This document shows positions 1 to 11,118 of a stretch of 64,000 bases of DNA, piece after piece. The position numbers and the translations under genes are program-made. The stretch's first letter is position 1, and each line of letters starts with the position of its first letter. The notes beneath the pieces were generated by a model. It had not been told where the DNA came from. It was given only the letters and a program-made list of their open reading frames with translations, and ran no database searches. The stretch is from Saturnia japonica (taxonomy: Eukaryota > Arthropoda > Insecta > Lepidoptera > Saturniidae), in NCBI GenBank assembly GCA_033032175.1, contig CM065328.1, positions 10,106,690-10,170,689 of the forward strand. The letters are read 5' to 3'.

Positions 1-2087
1 AGGCGCCTTATTCGGCTCACGACTTGAGCCACCGCACCTGTGACTAGAATTGTCGCGTCGCGGTGCGTCTTCCCTCGCGCTGTGACAAGAGTGTCGTCTG
101 CATAGCAGACGACACTGACACCGCTGAGAGGCACACCGCGTATCGCCCAGTCGTAGCCGATGTTCCACAAAACGGGGCCAAGCACTGACCCCTGTGGAAC
201 ACCGCTAGACATATCCCGCCGACTCCATCCTTCCGGACCCGGGAAGGTGATGGTCCTCTGAGTTAGGTAGTCCTCGATGATGCGGCGGAGGTAAGGGGGC
301 ACTCCATGGTACCGGAGCGCCTCCCGTATGCTGCTCCAGGGCAGGGTGTTAAACTAGGACACCGCCAGCACCACTTCGCCTTGGGAGATCGCTTCCTCCG
401 CTAGACTCTTCACGTGCATAATCGCATGTATTGTGGAGCGCCCTTGGCGAAAACCAAACTGGTTATCAGCCAGGCCCGGCCCCACGTCCGTCAAGTGGTG
501 GACGAGGCGGTCTGCAATTACTCTCTCCATGAGTTTGCCCACCTCGTCCAGCAGCACGATGGGGCGGAATGCGGACGGTGTGTCCGCCGGGCGCCCCTCT
601 TTCTTGAACAGGACCAGCCGGCCGGTTTTCCAGCACAGCGGAAATCGGCCCTGCTCAAAACACGCTGTAAAGAGTCTCATCAATGGGGACTCGAGGACAT
701 CATGAGCCAGGACCCATGCACGGCCTGGTATGCCGTCGGGTCCTGGGGCGGTGTTCTTCGACTGAAGCCGTCGCACCGCCCGGCTCAGCTCTTCCCGGGT
801 CACATCAGGTACGTCATCCTCCTGTTCCGCGTTGGTCGCTGAAGTCGGAGCCATTGACGGAGGGGTGTGTTCGCTCACCAATGGGAACAGAGCGTCCAAC
901 ACTCGGTCGAGGAATATAGGCTGGAGACTCTGGGTTACCGGGGGGGCCCATGGGCGAAGTTTGCCCCGCACTAACCGGTAGGGGCGCCCCCACGGGTCTC
1001 GACTGAGGGTCTCCAAGAGTTCCTCACGAGCCGAGGCTTTCGCCCCGGCTATAGCGTCTTTGAGTGCTTTGATGGCCGCTCTGTACCCTCCGTACAACTC
1101 CGCCTCAAGCGCGGACGTGTCCTGCTGCCGGCTTCGACGCCGCCTATGTCTGGTGTACCGGCGTCTCGCCGAAACGCAAGCTTCGCGCAACTGCGCTATC
1201 TCGGCACTCCACCAGTACACCTGACGTCTGGTGGGCATTCGCCTTGCACGAGGCATAGCCGCATCACAGACACACGTCATCGCGATACGAAGCCGTTCTG
1301 CCTCCTGCTCCACATTGGCAGGTCTGCTAGAAGTCCCATCAAGACTCCAGGCCTGACCAATAATGGCTTCGCAGAATGCCTCAACATCGAGGCGTTTTAG
1401 CGACCAACGCGGTCCGCCCTCCCTCGAGGTTTCCGGGACCGGATGGTCCGAGGTTTGGGCTGAGACGTCGAACCGGATATACCGATGGTCCTACAACGTC
1501 TCTACCCCCTCCAGGACTCTCCAGTCCCGAACGCAGCATGCTAGGGCAGGGCTAGCGAACGTTAGATCCACTATGGACCCACCCTGCCGTCGCACGCACG
1601 TGTGAACTGAACCTCTGCTGAGGATGGGTAGGCCGTTTGTTAAGGACCACTCTTCTAGTTCCTCGCCCCTGGCATCCGTGGACGGGGAACCCCAAGCCGT
1701 AGGTTTAGCATTGAAGTCCCCGAGCACTAGCACGGGACGAGGATGGCTACGGGTGATGACGTTACCCAGTTCCGCCAATAAAACCTGGAAGTCAGCGAGA
1801 TTCCAACTGGGGGGTGCATACACCCCCACAATTATTATGTCGCCGAGATTTACCGCTACGCTTCCACGACCCTTTGTGACGACGACAAAGGGTGGGGAGT
1901 CAACGGCTGCCCTAGTAGTCAGGGCCACTGAGCCATTAAGGTCTCCCACCCAGTTATCCCCGGGTGGGATGTAATTAGGCTCAGCGATCACGGCGACATG
2001 GATAGACCACTGCGCCATGCTCTGGACCAGTAGATCTTGAGCTCTGGCGCAGTGGTTTAAGTTCGCCTGCAGTACACGGAGTGCCAT
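1..2087 (-). pseudogene. ORF2 (endonuclease-reverse transcriptase) of the R1-like LINE, two in-frame stops
   Basis: ORF2 would nick the target and copy the element's RNA. The first ATG of the frame is at 2087-2085. Codons 1-198 hold the AP endonuclease: an early N in the QANLNH stretch, E in VIAEPNY, GDFNA near codon 130, and VDLTF before the end. A TAG at 1493-1491 (codon 199) replaces the residue just before the DHR of the usual SDH motif. The same frame then resumes and encodes RT: FRPIVLLDEVGKL, NQFGFRQGRST, a GVPQGSVLGP motif B, and a YADD motif C at 104-93. A second TAG at 356-354 (codon 578) sits where motif A belongs. The residues around it look deleted, removing the first catalytic Asp. 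The frame itself is kept to the window edge, so decay is by nonsense plus one small in-frame loss. It is very likely non-functional. Confidence 0.85.
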
Positions 2088-2089
2088 TA

Positions 2090-3973
2090 TTAATGACACT
2101 CCATATCAGCCTCTGCAGCGACCGGCGGCACCTTTTTATTGGCCAACGGGCGCGTTTTTCGCGGGGGATCGCTTTCGCGTTTGCCCCGCCTCCTGGTTCT
2201 GGGTGATGATGCCGAGCATTCCCTGCTGCAAATAAGATGATTCGCTGGCCCGCCGTTCTCCGCACAAATAGTGCAGTGTGGTACAGCAGTGCACCCGGCA
2301 GCCTTATGTCCCGGCTGGCTACAGCGCAAACAAAGGTCACTGCGGTCGACACTCTCGGTGCACTTTACGCCTACGTGCCCTGATTTTAGGCACCGGAAAC
2401 ACATTTGGGGTCTAGGCTGCAGCACCCTTACCTGCGCTGATTCCCAGCCCACCAGAAGTCTTCGGCCCTCACCAAGTTTTTTGGCGATTGTTACCGGGCA
2501 CGATACAACGGCTGTCCCTAGCCCAGTGAAACCTGGCCGTATGCCCTTGCACCTGATCTGCTCAAGTGAGCAGTTACCTGCCTGGGCAACCGCAGCAAGG
2601 ACCTCCTCTACCTCAACGGAGTCGTCCAATCCAGAGATGCGCACCTCTGCGCTTTTTGTTGGCCTGGTAACCTTTACGATACTTGTATCGAAGGTTATCC
2701 TTAGCTGTTCAGCTAGGGCATCCGCCTTTCTACCGCTTGTGGCACCAGGAACCTGTATCAGGTACGCTCCGGTGGCTGTCCTCTTTATTTGGACATTAGG
2801 AATTTCCAGGCTATTTAGACTGACATTGGACCTGGCAGTTGTCAGGACGTCCTTATAAGTGAGGCCCTTCTTGACCCCCTCCGGCAATAGCGTTATCGCT
2901 ACTGCTGTGGTTTTAGGTGGGCGTAGTTGGGGGCTCGTTCTCTGTTTTGGTCCAGATGCCTTTGCCCTGGACCGCCGTTTGCGTCGTTTTTTCTTAACTA
3001 TGACCCATTCGCCGTCCTGTGTGGCTGCTGTAGAGTCCACGCTAGGGACAGGCAATGATGGGACCTGTCTTGGCTTCTCCTTTCCAGCCGTATTATTAGG
3101 CCTCTGTTTCCCGGCAGACTGTTGGGAAGTGGATGCCTGAGGTTGCACAGGTCGCTTCGTAGCCTGTTTCGTAGCGGCAGATTTGCGATCGGCGGCAAGC
3201 GGAGGTCTTCGAGGTGGTGGTGCAGGAAGTAGCCGTTCCTCGAGTGCAGCATTACGGGCGTCCATCATAGTCCCCACCTGGAGCATGACGGTTCGCACAA
3301 TTTCGTCGAGGCTTGGTGTCGTCGAAGGTGTTATCGACGCTTCCTTTCTCGACCTTTGCTGTTTAGGCGTTGGCAAAGAGGGAAATTCCTCCACATTGCG
3401 CTTTTGGCCCCGTGTATCCTGCTGGGTAGGAGATGTTTTGGAAGCAGCACCCGTATGCTTAAGAAGCGCCTTCACTTCCGCCAATTCCTTTTTAAGGTCT
3501 GCTATCTCGGCTCTTAGGATTCTTGTTTCCTCTGTGGTGTTCCGGGAAACGAGGGCCGTCGTCGCTTCTGTTATGGACTCAACCGCATTCCTTAAGACTT
3601 TAACGTTGGTTCCCTTTAAACCTTTAGAGAGACGTGAAACTCGGAATACTACTGAGACCGAACTTCTAACCTGACCCTCAAGGGCTTCCGCAGATAACTC
3701 AGCCTCTGGCTTCCGCGTGACCCAAGAGTCTGATGCAATCTGGGCCAAGTTCTCAATTTCTGCCTCAGACTCGGTATCCGCCTGGACGTTGTGGGAGGCC
3801 TTAAGGTATTTCCTTACATCCGACGTCGTGAGCCTGGTAGTGGATCGGCCTCTACCTCGTCTTGCAGTTTGTAGTACTTTTGAGTCTGGCTCAGCGTCGC
3901 TCGAACTAGAGCAATCTTTGGATGGAGGAGGTCGCCCCTTCCGTTTGGGTGCACTTATTATAGGAGATACCAC
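2090..3973 (-). CDS. ORF1 (gag-like RNA-binding protein) of the R1-like LINE
   Basis: This is an open 627-residue frame. The C-terminal part carries three retroviral-type zinc knuckles, at about residues 525-538 (CFRCLKSGHVGVKC), 548-561 (CLRCSQPGHKAAGC) and 567-582 (a CxxC...H...C variant). This arrangement is typical of R1/Jockey-group ORF1 proteins that bind the element RNA. Upstream there is a charged heptad-like stretch (LRAEIADLKKELAEVKALL) likely to form a coiled coil. A long Pro/Lys/Arg/Ser-rich middle follows, and an acidic and Ser-rich N-terminus. The stop codon (2092-2090) is followed after two bases by the ORF2 ATG, giving TAATAATG. That spacing fits translation re-initiation, as described for related LINEs. 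The frame has no breaks, in contrast to ORF2. Confidence 0.85.
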   Translation of the reverse strand: MVSPIISAPKRKGRPPPSKDCSSSSDAEPDSKVLQTARRGRGRSTTRLTTSDVRKYLKASHNVQADTESEAEIENLAQIASDSWVTRKPEAELSAEALEGQVRSSVSVVFRVSRLSKGLKGTNVKVLRNAVESITEATTALVSRNTTEETRILRAEIADLKKELAEVKALLKHTGAASKTSPTQQDTRGQKRNVEEFPSLPTPKQQRSRKEASITPSTTPSLDEIVRTVMLQVGTMMDARNAALEERLLPAPPPRRPPLAADRKSAATKQATKRPVQPQASTSQQSAGKQRPNNTAGKEKPRQVPSLPVPSVDSTAATQDGEWVIVKKKRRKRRSRAKASGPKQRTSPQLRPPKTTAVAITLLPEGVKKGLTYKDVLTTARSNVSLNSLEIPNVQIKRTATGAYLIQVPGATSGRKADALAEQLRITFDTSIVKVTRPTKSAEVRISGLDDSVEVEEVLAAVAQAGNCSLEQIRCKGIRPGFTGLGTAVVSCPVTIAKKLGEGRRLLVGWESAQVRVLQPRPQMCFRCLKSGHVGVKCTESVDRSDLCLRCSQPGHKAAGCTAVPHCTICAENGGPANHLICSRECSASSPRTRRRGKRESDPPRKTRPLANKKVPPVAAEADMECH

Positions 3974-4583
3974 TCGTTCAACTGGTGAGGATCACCTATT
4001 ACCTACCCTGGAGCCCAAAAAAATCGCATTATCACTTCCCATATCGCTTGCTATATCGTTTGTCCGTGTTCTAGCCTTGGTCATAATATTCTTGTCTGAT
4101 GTCAAAATTGTGCCCCCCCCCAGAGAACGAGGGGCTGCCCGGGCAAAGCCCGGGGAGGGATTCTCCGGTACGACCGGTACCCTCCTGGGGTAATTCTATT
4201 TCAAATTCTGACATTTTCCATCATCATCTTCCTATAAAGTTTGCAGTGCGCCTGCCGTGACCGGTATGAGAACCACCAGTCACGCCAGCCGCTGTCCGGA
4301 ACTGGGCCCTTGGGACTCAATTTGAGTCCTCATCGGCCCCAACCCGGTACTGAGTGCGCTGCTCACACGCCACACTCAGGAGTGTTTATCGGCTCTCCAG
4401 CCTAGATCCGTAGTGTTCAGCGAGACAGGGTCACCTCGAGAAGGATGTGGCTCTTCACCACGCACTACGGTCTTGAGGTGGCAGGCTAAGGCTCTCTCCG
4501 AAAGGAAAGAGCTGTATTGCGCCTGTGGGTCCACCCCCTGCAGATCAGAGATACGAGTACCTCATCACGCCTGCTCGACCCCA
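3974..4583 (-). other. 5' leader of the R1-like LINE with GC-rich hairpin
   Basis: This non-coding stretch lies upstream of ORF1 and shares its GC-rich composition up to about 4,583. It contains a perfect stem, cccgggc at 4138-4144 and gcccggg at 4148-4154, with a 3-nt aaa loop. A C-run lies at 4112-4121. The distal part (4200-4583) has no ORF. Its role as promoter and 5' UTR is inferred from position only. Confidence 0.5.
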
Positions 4584-4845
4584 ACATAATATTACCTATG
4601 TTAACTATCGGCAGTTTTCAATAATCTATATAACCACTTTTTTGCTATTGAAAATAGAAAGATATGTTTATTGGGTTTTGTATGAACTTGCTATCCGAAG
4701 ATAAGTTATTAAAATGCAAAGGCTTACCATAATATACATATATCTTTCTATCGTCAGTAACAAACACAGTGGCTAGATTACATCTATGGATTAGATAATG
4801 GAAAACGTCGTATATCACATTAGTTTGCGTTATGTTTGTACAAAT

Positions 4846-5461
4846 ATAATAAAGTGGAAAAGATTTTTGTTTATTTGTTTTTTTTTTTAAATATTGTAAT
4901 CTCTGGAACTACCAGTCGGATTCGAAAAAAAAAATTTTTTTTATATGATAGAAAAGCTCACGAAGAATAGTATAGGCTATCTAACTTTAGGCGACAACTC
5001 TCAGCTAACCTTAAACATTGATTTTTGTTAAGGAAATCGGAAGTGGTAGCTCTCCCGAACTGCTGTATCCGCGTGCGATGGCGTAGTGGTTAATGATATG
5101 TCAATACAATGTTCTACAAAAATATTGGTTCTTAGTATATTTAAAAATAATCAGCGATAGCATATGCCTATATCTTATATATAAGCTACAATATGGTATT
5201 TTAGGATATTTTTTTTGTTGAAGATTAAAAAGAAAATTGAACCTTGTTTTTTTAGGCATGACATATTTATACTTACGAATAAAAGTTACTTCATCATATA
5301 GAAAATTTTGACCTTTAGAGCATGTTATTTGGATACATAGTTTAGGAGATAACGAAAACTTTTAATTATTCGTATTTGCGGGAAGTGAGAACAAGTCTGT
5401 AGACTACACGAATGCATTGGCGGAGCGGTGAAACACAGATGAAACCGTGGGGCACAGCTAG
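4846..5461 (+). repeat. Helitron-like non-autonomous element with CTAG end
   Basis: This segment is recognisable beside 33,365-33,965: both carry an 'atctctg.aactaccagtc' core, an 'aatagtatag.cta' stretch and a 'ctctcccgaactgct.tatccgcgtgcg' block. It ends with gaaaccgtggggcacagctag (ctag 5458-5461) followed by t. A CTRR-type 3' end followed by T suits a Helitron insertion between A and T. No Rep/helicase coding is inside. The left boundary is approximate. At 5093-5109 it reads tggcgtagtggttaatg, which resembles a tRNA A box, but no B box follows. A SINE cannot be fully excluded. Confidence 0.5.
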
Positions 5462-5529
5462 TTATCTACATTAACCATATCACATTGGTTATATCTAGTA
5501 AAAGTATTGATAAAGACATAATCTTCTAT

Positions 5530-6300
5530 GTGGTGAATAAAAAGTGAACTTTTTAACAATAGTGCTACCCTATACACACCCTACAACACTATTGTATCAG
5601 CAGGCTAAAGTATTGTCTGTTCGAAAGTTATTTATCTACCAATGTATTAAACGCTACCACCAAAATATGAGTTCCAATTTAATGGGAACAAACCGTAAAA
5701 AAAGACTTGATCGCTTTCCTGTCCCACACATTAAAACTAAACTGGCTCGTATGACATATCGATATCAAGGCCCATATCTATTTAATTCCTTTAACTTACA
5801 TAATACGTTTAAGAATCTTAATAATCATCGACTAAGAAATACATTAAAGGAAATTCTATATAAATATGATTATTATGGAATAGAAAATCTATTACAAGCA
5901 GTAAAGTAGTAAATATGCCATTACACAAAGATTAGTGAGGATTTCTCATGTCAAACAACATACATACTGTGTACATATGCTTGTAAGCAAATTTATTGCA
6001 CACATACACACTCACGCACACACATCACACACAGGCAAACGCACGCACGCACACATAGACATAAAACACACTCACGAACACACACATTTATCGGTAGTTT
6101 ATCTCATTTGTTATTTTAATTTGTTCTTCTAATTCGTAGTTTGAGAGTAAGAAATCGTGTAATTGTTGTATATTGAGGAAGACACTGTTACCTGAGACAC
6201 AGGTTATATACCTAGTTCAGGTGACAGCGTTCAGCCATACTTGATGTATTATATTGTATAAAATAAATGATTATGATTATTAATATTAATAAAAAAATAT
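5530..6300 (+). pseudogene. 5'-truncated LINE: C-terminus of a reverse transcriptase plus 3' UTR
   Basis: The open frame 5544-5909 gives about 121 residues resembling the extreme C-terminus of a Jockey/CR1-group RT. It has a VLSVRKLFIYQ helix, then RFPVPHIKTKLA, then a YLFNSF stretch as in the 'LWN.LP' region of such proteins. There is no native start: the frame simply enters at the truncation point, so the GTG at 5544 is not a real initiation codon. Downstream is a CA-rich tract, then a UTR with 'cctgagacacaggttatata', then an AT-rich simple tail (tgattattaat) at about 6262-6300. This is the usual shape of a dead-on-arrival LINE. The clade is not resolved. Confidence 0.6.
5999..6090 (+). repeat. 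CA-rich microsatellite within a LINE 3' UTR
   Basis: An interrupted (CA)n/(CACG)n tract. It lies between the RT frame and the AT-rich tail of the truncated LINE. The reading frame across it is an artefact of the repeat. Confidence 0.8.
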
Positions 6301-6884
6301 GAAATTAGAATATGCATGGGAACCACTTCCTTACACAACATAAAATGGTATCACAGAAAATTGGCATCATTTTGTATCCTCGGTCTTGTTAAAAGCAAAT
6401 AATAAATTAATTTTAAATAAGTAAATTAATTAGTGATTATATATTTACAAATGGCGATAAATAAATTCCCGATGCTATTAATGCAGTAAAATATTATTTA
6501 AAAACTGTGTTTAAAAATAAAATTAGTCTTATCAACCGAGGATTAACTACGGCAGCTTTTTAATAAATTTGAAACGGAAACATACAGGACCAATAAAATT
6601 CAATGGATTTTATTTATTATGAGTACCAGAGACCAATCAAAATATGTTTTAAAATATTTGTATTGCTGCAAACAGATTTTGATTAATTGAACACAATTTC
6701 TCTGTTTACAAACTGATCTTTTGGTCGACCATTGCTAGACACCAATTCTTTAAAGGACTAATTGTTTTCAGTACAGCATCAGAACACACTAACATCTATA
6801 CTGATATAGTATTCTAACTTATATTACACTCCTATTACTATTTTACCATTTATATCAATAATTAAAATACTATTAATCTACATA
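6301..6884. other. AT-rich intergenic DNA, nothing recognised
   Basis: There are no ORFs of note, no clear terminal repeats and no match to the other repeats in the window. Confidence 0.5.
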
Positions 6885-7220
6885 TTAAAACGTGAAGCAA
6901 AAGCTTTCCTTCCCTTTTTCAGCGTATTGCGTGCACGGAAGACTGTGATATTTGGCATGGTTAAAGTTTATCAAAATCAAAAATTTATCTATAATATCTG
7001 TTACTAATACTAAATTAATACTGTGAATCCTAATATGACTAGTGCCATTGAACTTAGACCCCCCAAAATATTGACATTGTCACTGAACGAAAAGTGGCAG
7101 CAAGTGATGTAGATAATACTCATTGCTTAGGTTCATGAATACTGCAAATATCAAACAGAAAATAGTCTATGATCAAAAAGTCGCTGGTCGAATTTCTACC
7201 TTAGGTAGTCGCTAGTAATA
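6885..7220 (+). repeat. Dispersed repeat family 'A' (solo copy)
   Basis: The segment from 'cgtgaagcaaaagctt' to 'agtcgctggtcgaatttc' matches 22,250-22,565, 43,600-43,918 and 62,945-63,250 on the plus strand. It matches 25,390-25,750 and 46,826-47,168 on the minus strand. This copy keeps a ~45-nt middle section ('gtggcagcaagtgatgta...') that the three other plus-strand copies lack and the minus-strand copies keep. The shared core is non-coding. Family identity is unknown; it could be a LINE 3' end or a long TIR. Confidence 0.7.
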
Positions 7221-7872
7221 TTAAACGTTTCAATAATTTTAAATATTGCTGGACTTAGACTGACAGTATAAAAAGATCAATTTACGCCTACAAAATGAAA
7301 GGGATTTATATCCGGATGATGAATGTAGTTCGCGTGTAATTAACTTGCGTGTAGATTCGTTCTTACATCAATAGTTTTCTCGTTAAAGCAAGATGATTAA
7401 GGGCTCGGATGAGTTATCAAAACTCTTGTAGCTAGTGCGACAGAGATGGATGATAAAGGCATGTACACACAATTATGATAAATCAGTTTTGTTTAAATAC
7501 TAGCTGACCCATGCCAATATTTATCATATTAAATAATGTAAACAGTATAACCAACAGCTGCTACCATGTTAGTTAAACAGACAGCACTTAGAATATATTT
7601 TTATTAGCGTCAACAGGTAATAAATATTAAACATTAATTTTAAACTATTTGTTTTTTTTTTCCTCAAAATCAGAAAAAATTGACTTGAAATCATATTTGG
7701 ATAATTAATTTTTAAGGAGAATTAAAGGAGATATGGCGTTGTCACAAAAAACACCTTTGAAAAATCTATACCTAAATTAAAAGAGTAAACAGTTGAAACC
7801 TGTACATTGAAGATATTTGAGAAAAAATACTAAAGACAGTTTAGCATCATGGGTAGAACATATTTCGCTAGT

Positions 7873-8065
7873 TTTTCACATTTTTGGATGTCTGTCTGTC
7901 TGCATGTTTGAACGACAATAACCACTCAAACTACTGAACCGAATTGAATGAAATTAGGTATTATTATAGTCTGAAGGTATTTTTTAATGCATTTTTACAC
8001 GTATGGACATTGGTATGGTTTATAAATTGCGTTTCGGTTATGGACATATAAAAAGGATTATCATT
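7873..8065 (+). repeat. Dispersed lepidopteran repeat, forward copy
   Basis: It contains 'tctgtctgtctgcatgtttg', then a 'gaaccgaattgaatgaaatta' stretch, then 'tatggacattggtatggttta'. The reverse complement of 9885-10150 carries the same blocks in the same order, so these are two inverted copies of one family. Confidence 0.65.
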
Positions 8066-9224
8066 ATGTGTATGTAACTCTGCAGTATATTTAATATATT
8101 TACTGAAATAAAATGAACAGATTGAAAGCTTATATTCCCCGCAATTGACTTAAACAATACTTAATAATACATTAAAAAATAATGTTATTCCTTAAAAAAT
8201 GATTAAAAACTTAACAAAATACAAATATCTTATCTAAGATCTCTTTTTAAATATCCTAAATTAGCGAGACTGGAACTATCAACCTCTCGCACCATAAATA
8301 CAATAGGACGTTTAACTGTATTCTATCTCATTCTCTCATAGGCGAAATCCTATAGATGTATGTATTTGTCCCTTTTTAGTGCTGCTTTTTCGTTTCATCG
8401 CGTTTCATATCACAACGACAATAAAAAAGACTTCAAAAGCAATTAGCAATTCCGTCTGTTGATGATAATGAAAATATATTAAAGGCGTCATCTATTAAAA
8501 ATCTGTAGTAACAACAGCTATAGATTGCTTATATTCTTTAAAATGTTTGCAAAGATCACCTAAAATTTAACGGTAATGATGTGATGAACACGCCTTACAA
8601 CTTATAGGTAGTGGTATCAACCTATCTAACTTAGATTAGTTGTTCTGTTTGCTAGCTACAGTAATTACTGGGACTCACGTTCCGTTCGCTGTTAACTGAG
8701 TGTTAGTGTTAGAAACAATTTGTTTTCGAGAGAACGTTTTAAGTCGACACTCTTGTGAGTTTCTTGGAACTTAGATTTGACCGTGAATTATGTAATGTTG
8801 AGCTAATGAATTAGTGGTTTTGTTGAGGAATTTACTGAAAGATTTTCTCCTTTTCAATTGAGAGACTTTTGTTTGATTGGTTTTTGGAGTTATTCTTCTG
8901 TAGACGCGTTTAGTAGATGGTAAAATTAAGAGATTATACAAAAAATTATATAGATACTGTTACCATTAATTTTGCATAATAAAAAAAAAATTAAAAAGAA
9001 TTTACATTTATCATTGATAGCTAGCATCATGATGTTAGCACGAGGAATAAAATTTTTGGAGCTATATTTGTTTTGATACTCCATTGAAGTAGAAATTCTT
9101 ACGTGCGTACATAAGCGCACACTATTTTTTTTAACTGATTTCAACATTTGTAATTTATTTTTAGATGACACTAATTCGGGATTTTACAAGATAATTTTTA
9201 ACAAAAAGAAAACCAACTTATTTT

Positions 9225-9426
9225 GAGGAGTTTCCTGGTGTATCTTTGAAATCGAAAGTCCAATGACAATTAAATTAATATGAGACCACCTTTGAGATAT
9301 CCCCTATCTAACAAAAAAAGAATCATTCAAATCGGTTCATGAACAAAGAAGTTATGACTGAACATTCATAAAAAAGTATACATTCGAATTGAGTAACCTC
9401 ACGTCTTTTGTTGAAGTCGGTCAAAA
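9225..9426 (+). repeat. Common lepidopteran repeat ending 'gaattgagtaacctc...gaagtcggt'
   Basis: The sequence 'aatcattcaaatcggttcat', then 'gaattgagtaacctc', then 'tgaagtcggtca' is a pattern I recognise from many moth and butterfly genomes. It is non-coding. It is used here as a taxonomic hint and not as a defined element. Confidence 0.6.
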
Positions 9427-9884
9427 TACATCAATTGTGACTATTTTTACAGTGATAAAATAAAATAAACGAATGAATGAATAACATAAGAAATGTGTGC
9501 ACGGTTTGTATAAATTATCACTACAATATTATTTTTTATAACGCGTCCAAAGAAGTATAAAATCCAGATTCAAAATTCGTTACATAATTTAGCTTTCAAT
9601 GTTTCCTTCTTCGGAAATGATACCCGGATAGGGAAATCCATAAAACCAAACAACTTTTTTATTACTTTTACCCATGAAATTCGAAATCGGTGTATTTGTG
9701 TGGCCTATATAACACGGGATGGGACGAAGCAAACAGAACAAACTAAAACGTGACCCAGTTAGAAACGTTCAATCAAGGAATGAATTAGATTTCCGCATTA
9801 CATGTCTTTATGTTTGTTTGTTTTGTTTAATGTCCTCGAGTTAAATATGGGTAAATATTATATTAGGTACCTACCTAGTCATTT

Positions 9885-10150
9885 TTATGAGCAAAAATAG
9901 CCCTCTTGAAACAAAATTTGGATTATTTTGGTATTTATCACTTTAATTCTACATTCATACATTCTTTTTAAATGTATATAACTTAAATGCAGTTTATAGA
10001 CCATACTAATGTCCATATGTATAGAAATTAATTCTAATTGTACCTTTAGACTATAAACCACAATCATACGTAATTTCATTAAATCCGGTCCAGTTATTTT
10101 TGTCTGATTGGCGATCAAACATACCGACAGACGGACAGACAGATACAAAA
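9885..10150 (-). repeat. Dispersed lepidopteran repeat, inverted copy
   Basis: The reverse complement starts with 'tctgtctgtccgtctgtcgg' and shares the 'atggacattagtatggt' block with 7873-8065. The frame that runs across it (9885-10148) is not a gene. Confidence 0.65.
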
Positions 10151-10804
10151 ATTTAAAAAACTATCGAAAGGTGTTCTGTCGCCAACACCTTTTAAATTAA
10201 CAGTATTTGTTATCACTTGTTAGTTATGGATGCGTGTTAATAGTTTTTCCGTGTAACAGCACTGTATTACATGTAGACGCAGAAGAGTTCTGTTGAAATT
10301 ATTTCAATAATAAATTTATGTACATGTATAGCCCATATTTAAACTTGGTAGTGAATATAGTTATCCACTGAATGCCGGCAACTGTGCAAGTGTGCACAAT
10401 CCTGTAAGCGAGTTTCACCATACATATTTCTGTGGACATCATGTTCAGATCTTTTGTGTAAATAACACAATGGCAGTCAGTTGCAAACTTTTTAGTGTAT
10501 TTTTTATTATTGTGAAAACAAAACGCATTGTTCTAAATATTTTTGTTTAACTTATATTGTACTCGCTGGTACCCGCGACTTAGTCTGCGTATTATTGGAT
10601 ATATAAACAGACTAATCTCGACAAACACGACATGACAAACCAAAAGAAAACCATAGTTGTGTTTGTCACTATGTGTATGGTGGACGCGATCCCTACCATG
10701 CCGCTATATGACTGCATATGCACCAGCTGATCTCGGAACACAACAAACCAAAAAATATCTTAGATGGGTATTATATTTTTATGATAACAGTGTATAAGTT
10801 ATGA

Positions 10805-11118
10805 TTTTACCAGAATAAAAAGTACCCTATGTATTATTCCAGATTATAGACTATCTGTCTAACAAATTTCATCTAAATCCGTTCAGCCGTTTTTGCGTGA
10901 TTGAGTAACAAACATACAAACTTTCACATTTATTATATTTATAGGATATCACTGGTTAAACTATCACTGTTACCGGAATAAAAAGTATCCTATGTATTAT
11001 TCCAGGTCATAGACTATCTGTGTGCCAAATTTCATTAAGATATGTTCAGCTGTTTTAGCGTGATTGAGTGACAAACATCCAAACATAAACACTTTCACAT
11101 TTATTATATTAGTAGGAA
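10805..11118 (+). repeat. Two tandem copies (~170 bp apart) of a common lepidopteran repeat
   Basis: 'cagaataaaaagtaccctat' at 10,812 and 'cggaataaaaagtatcctat' at 10,975 begin two parallel blocks. Both continue through 'gtattattcca', 'agactatctgt', 'aaatttcat', 'gcgtgattgagt.acaaaca', and 'actttcacatttattatatt'. They differ at scattered positions, so the duplication is not recent. Confidence 0.75.

Larger units (their letters stand above)
1..4583 (-). mobile_element. R1-clade-like non-LTR retrotransposon, cut by the left window edge
   Basis: This is a two-ORF LINE on the minus strand, clearly GC-richer than the AT-rich DNA beyond about 4,583. It has an apparent 5' leader (3974-4583), ORF1 with three CCHC knuckles (2090-3973), and ORF2 with an N-terminal AP-type endonuclease followed by reverse transcriptase (from 2087 leftwards, leaving the window in RT). 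The gene order and the style of the endonuclease and RT motifs fit the R1 clade (R1/TRAS/SART relatives of arthropods). No telomeric TTAGG repeat or rDNA sequence is visible at the 5' side, so site specificity cannot be claimed. The 5' boundary is placed by the drop in GC and is approximate. The 3' end is outside the window. Confidence 0.85.

Noticed and set aside
414..919. Plus-strand frames over the R1-like ORF2 (also 2,271-4,193 over ORF1)
   Set aside because: These are shadows of the GC-richer minus-strand LINE ORFs, with no domain of their own.
5935..6132. His/Thr-rich frame over the CA tract
   Set aside because: It is created by the (CACA) microsatellite and has no coding signs.
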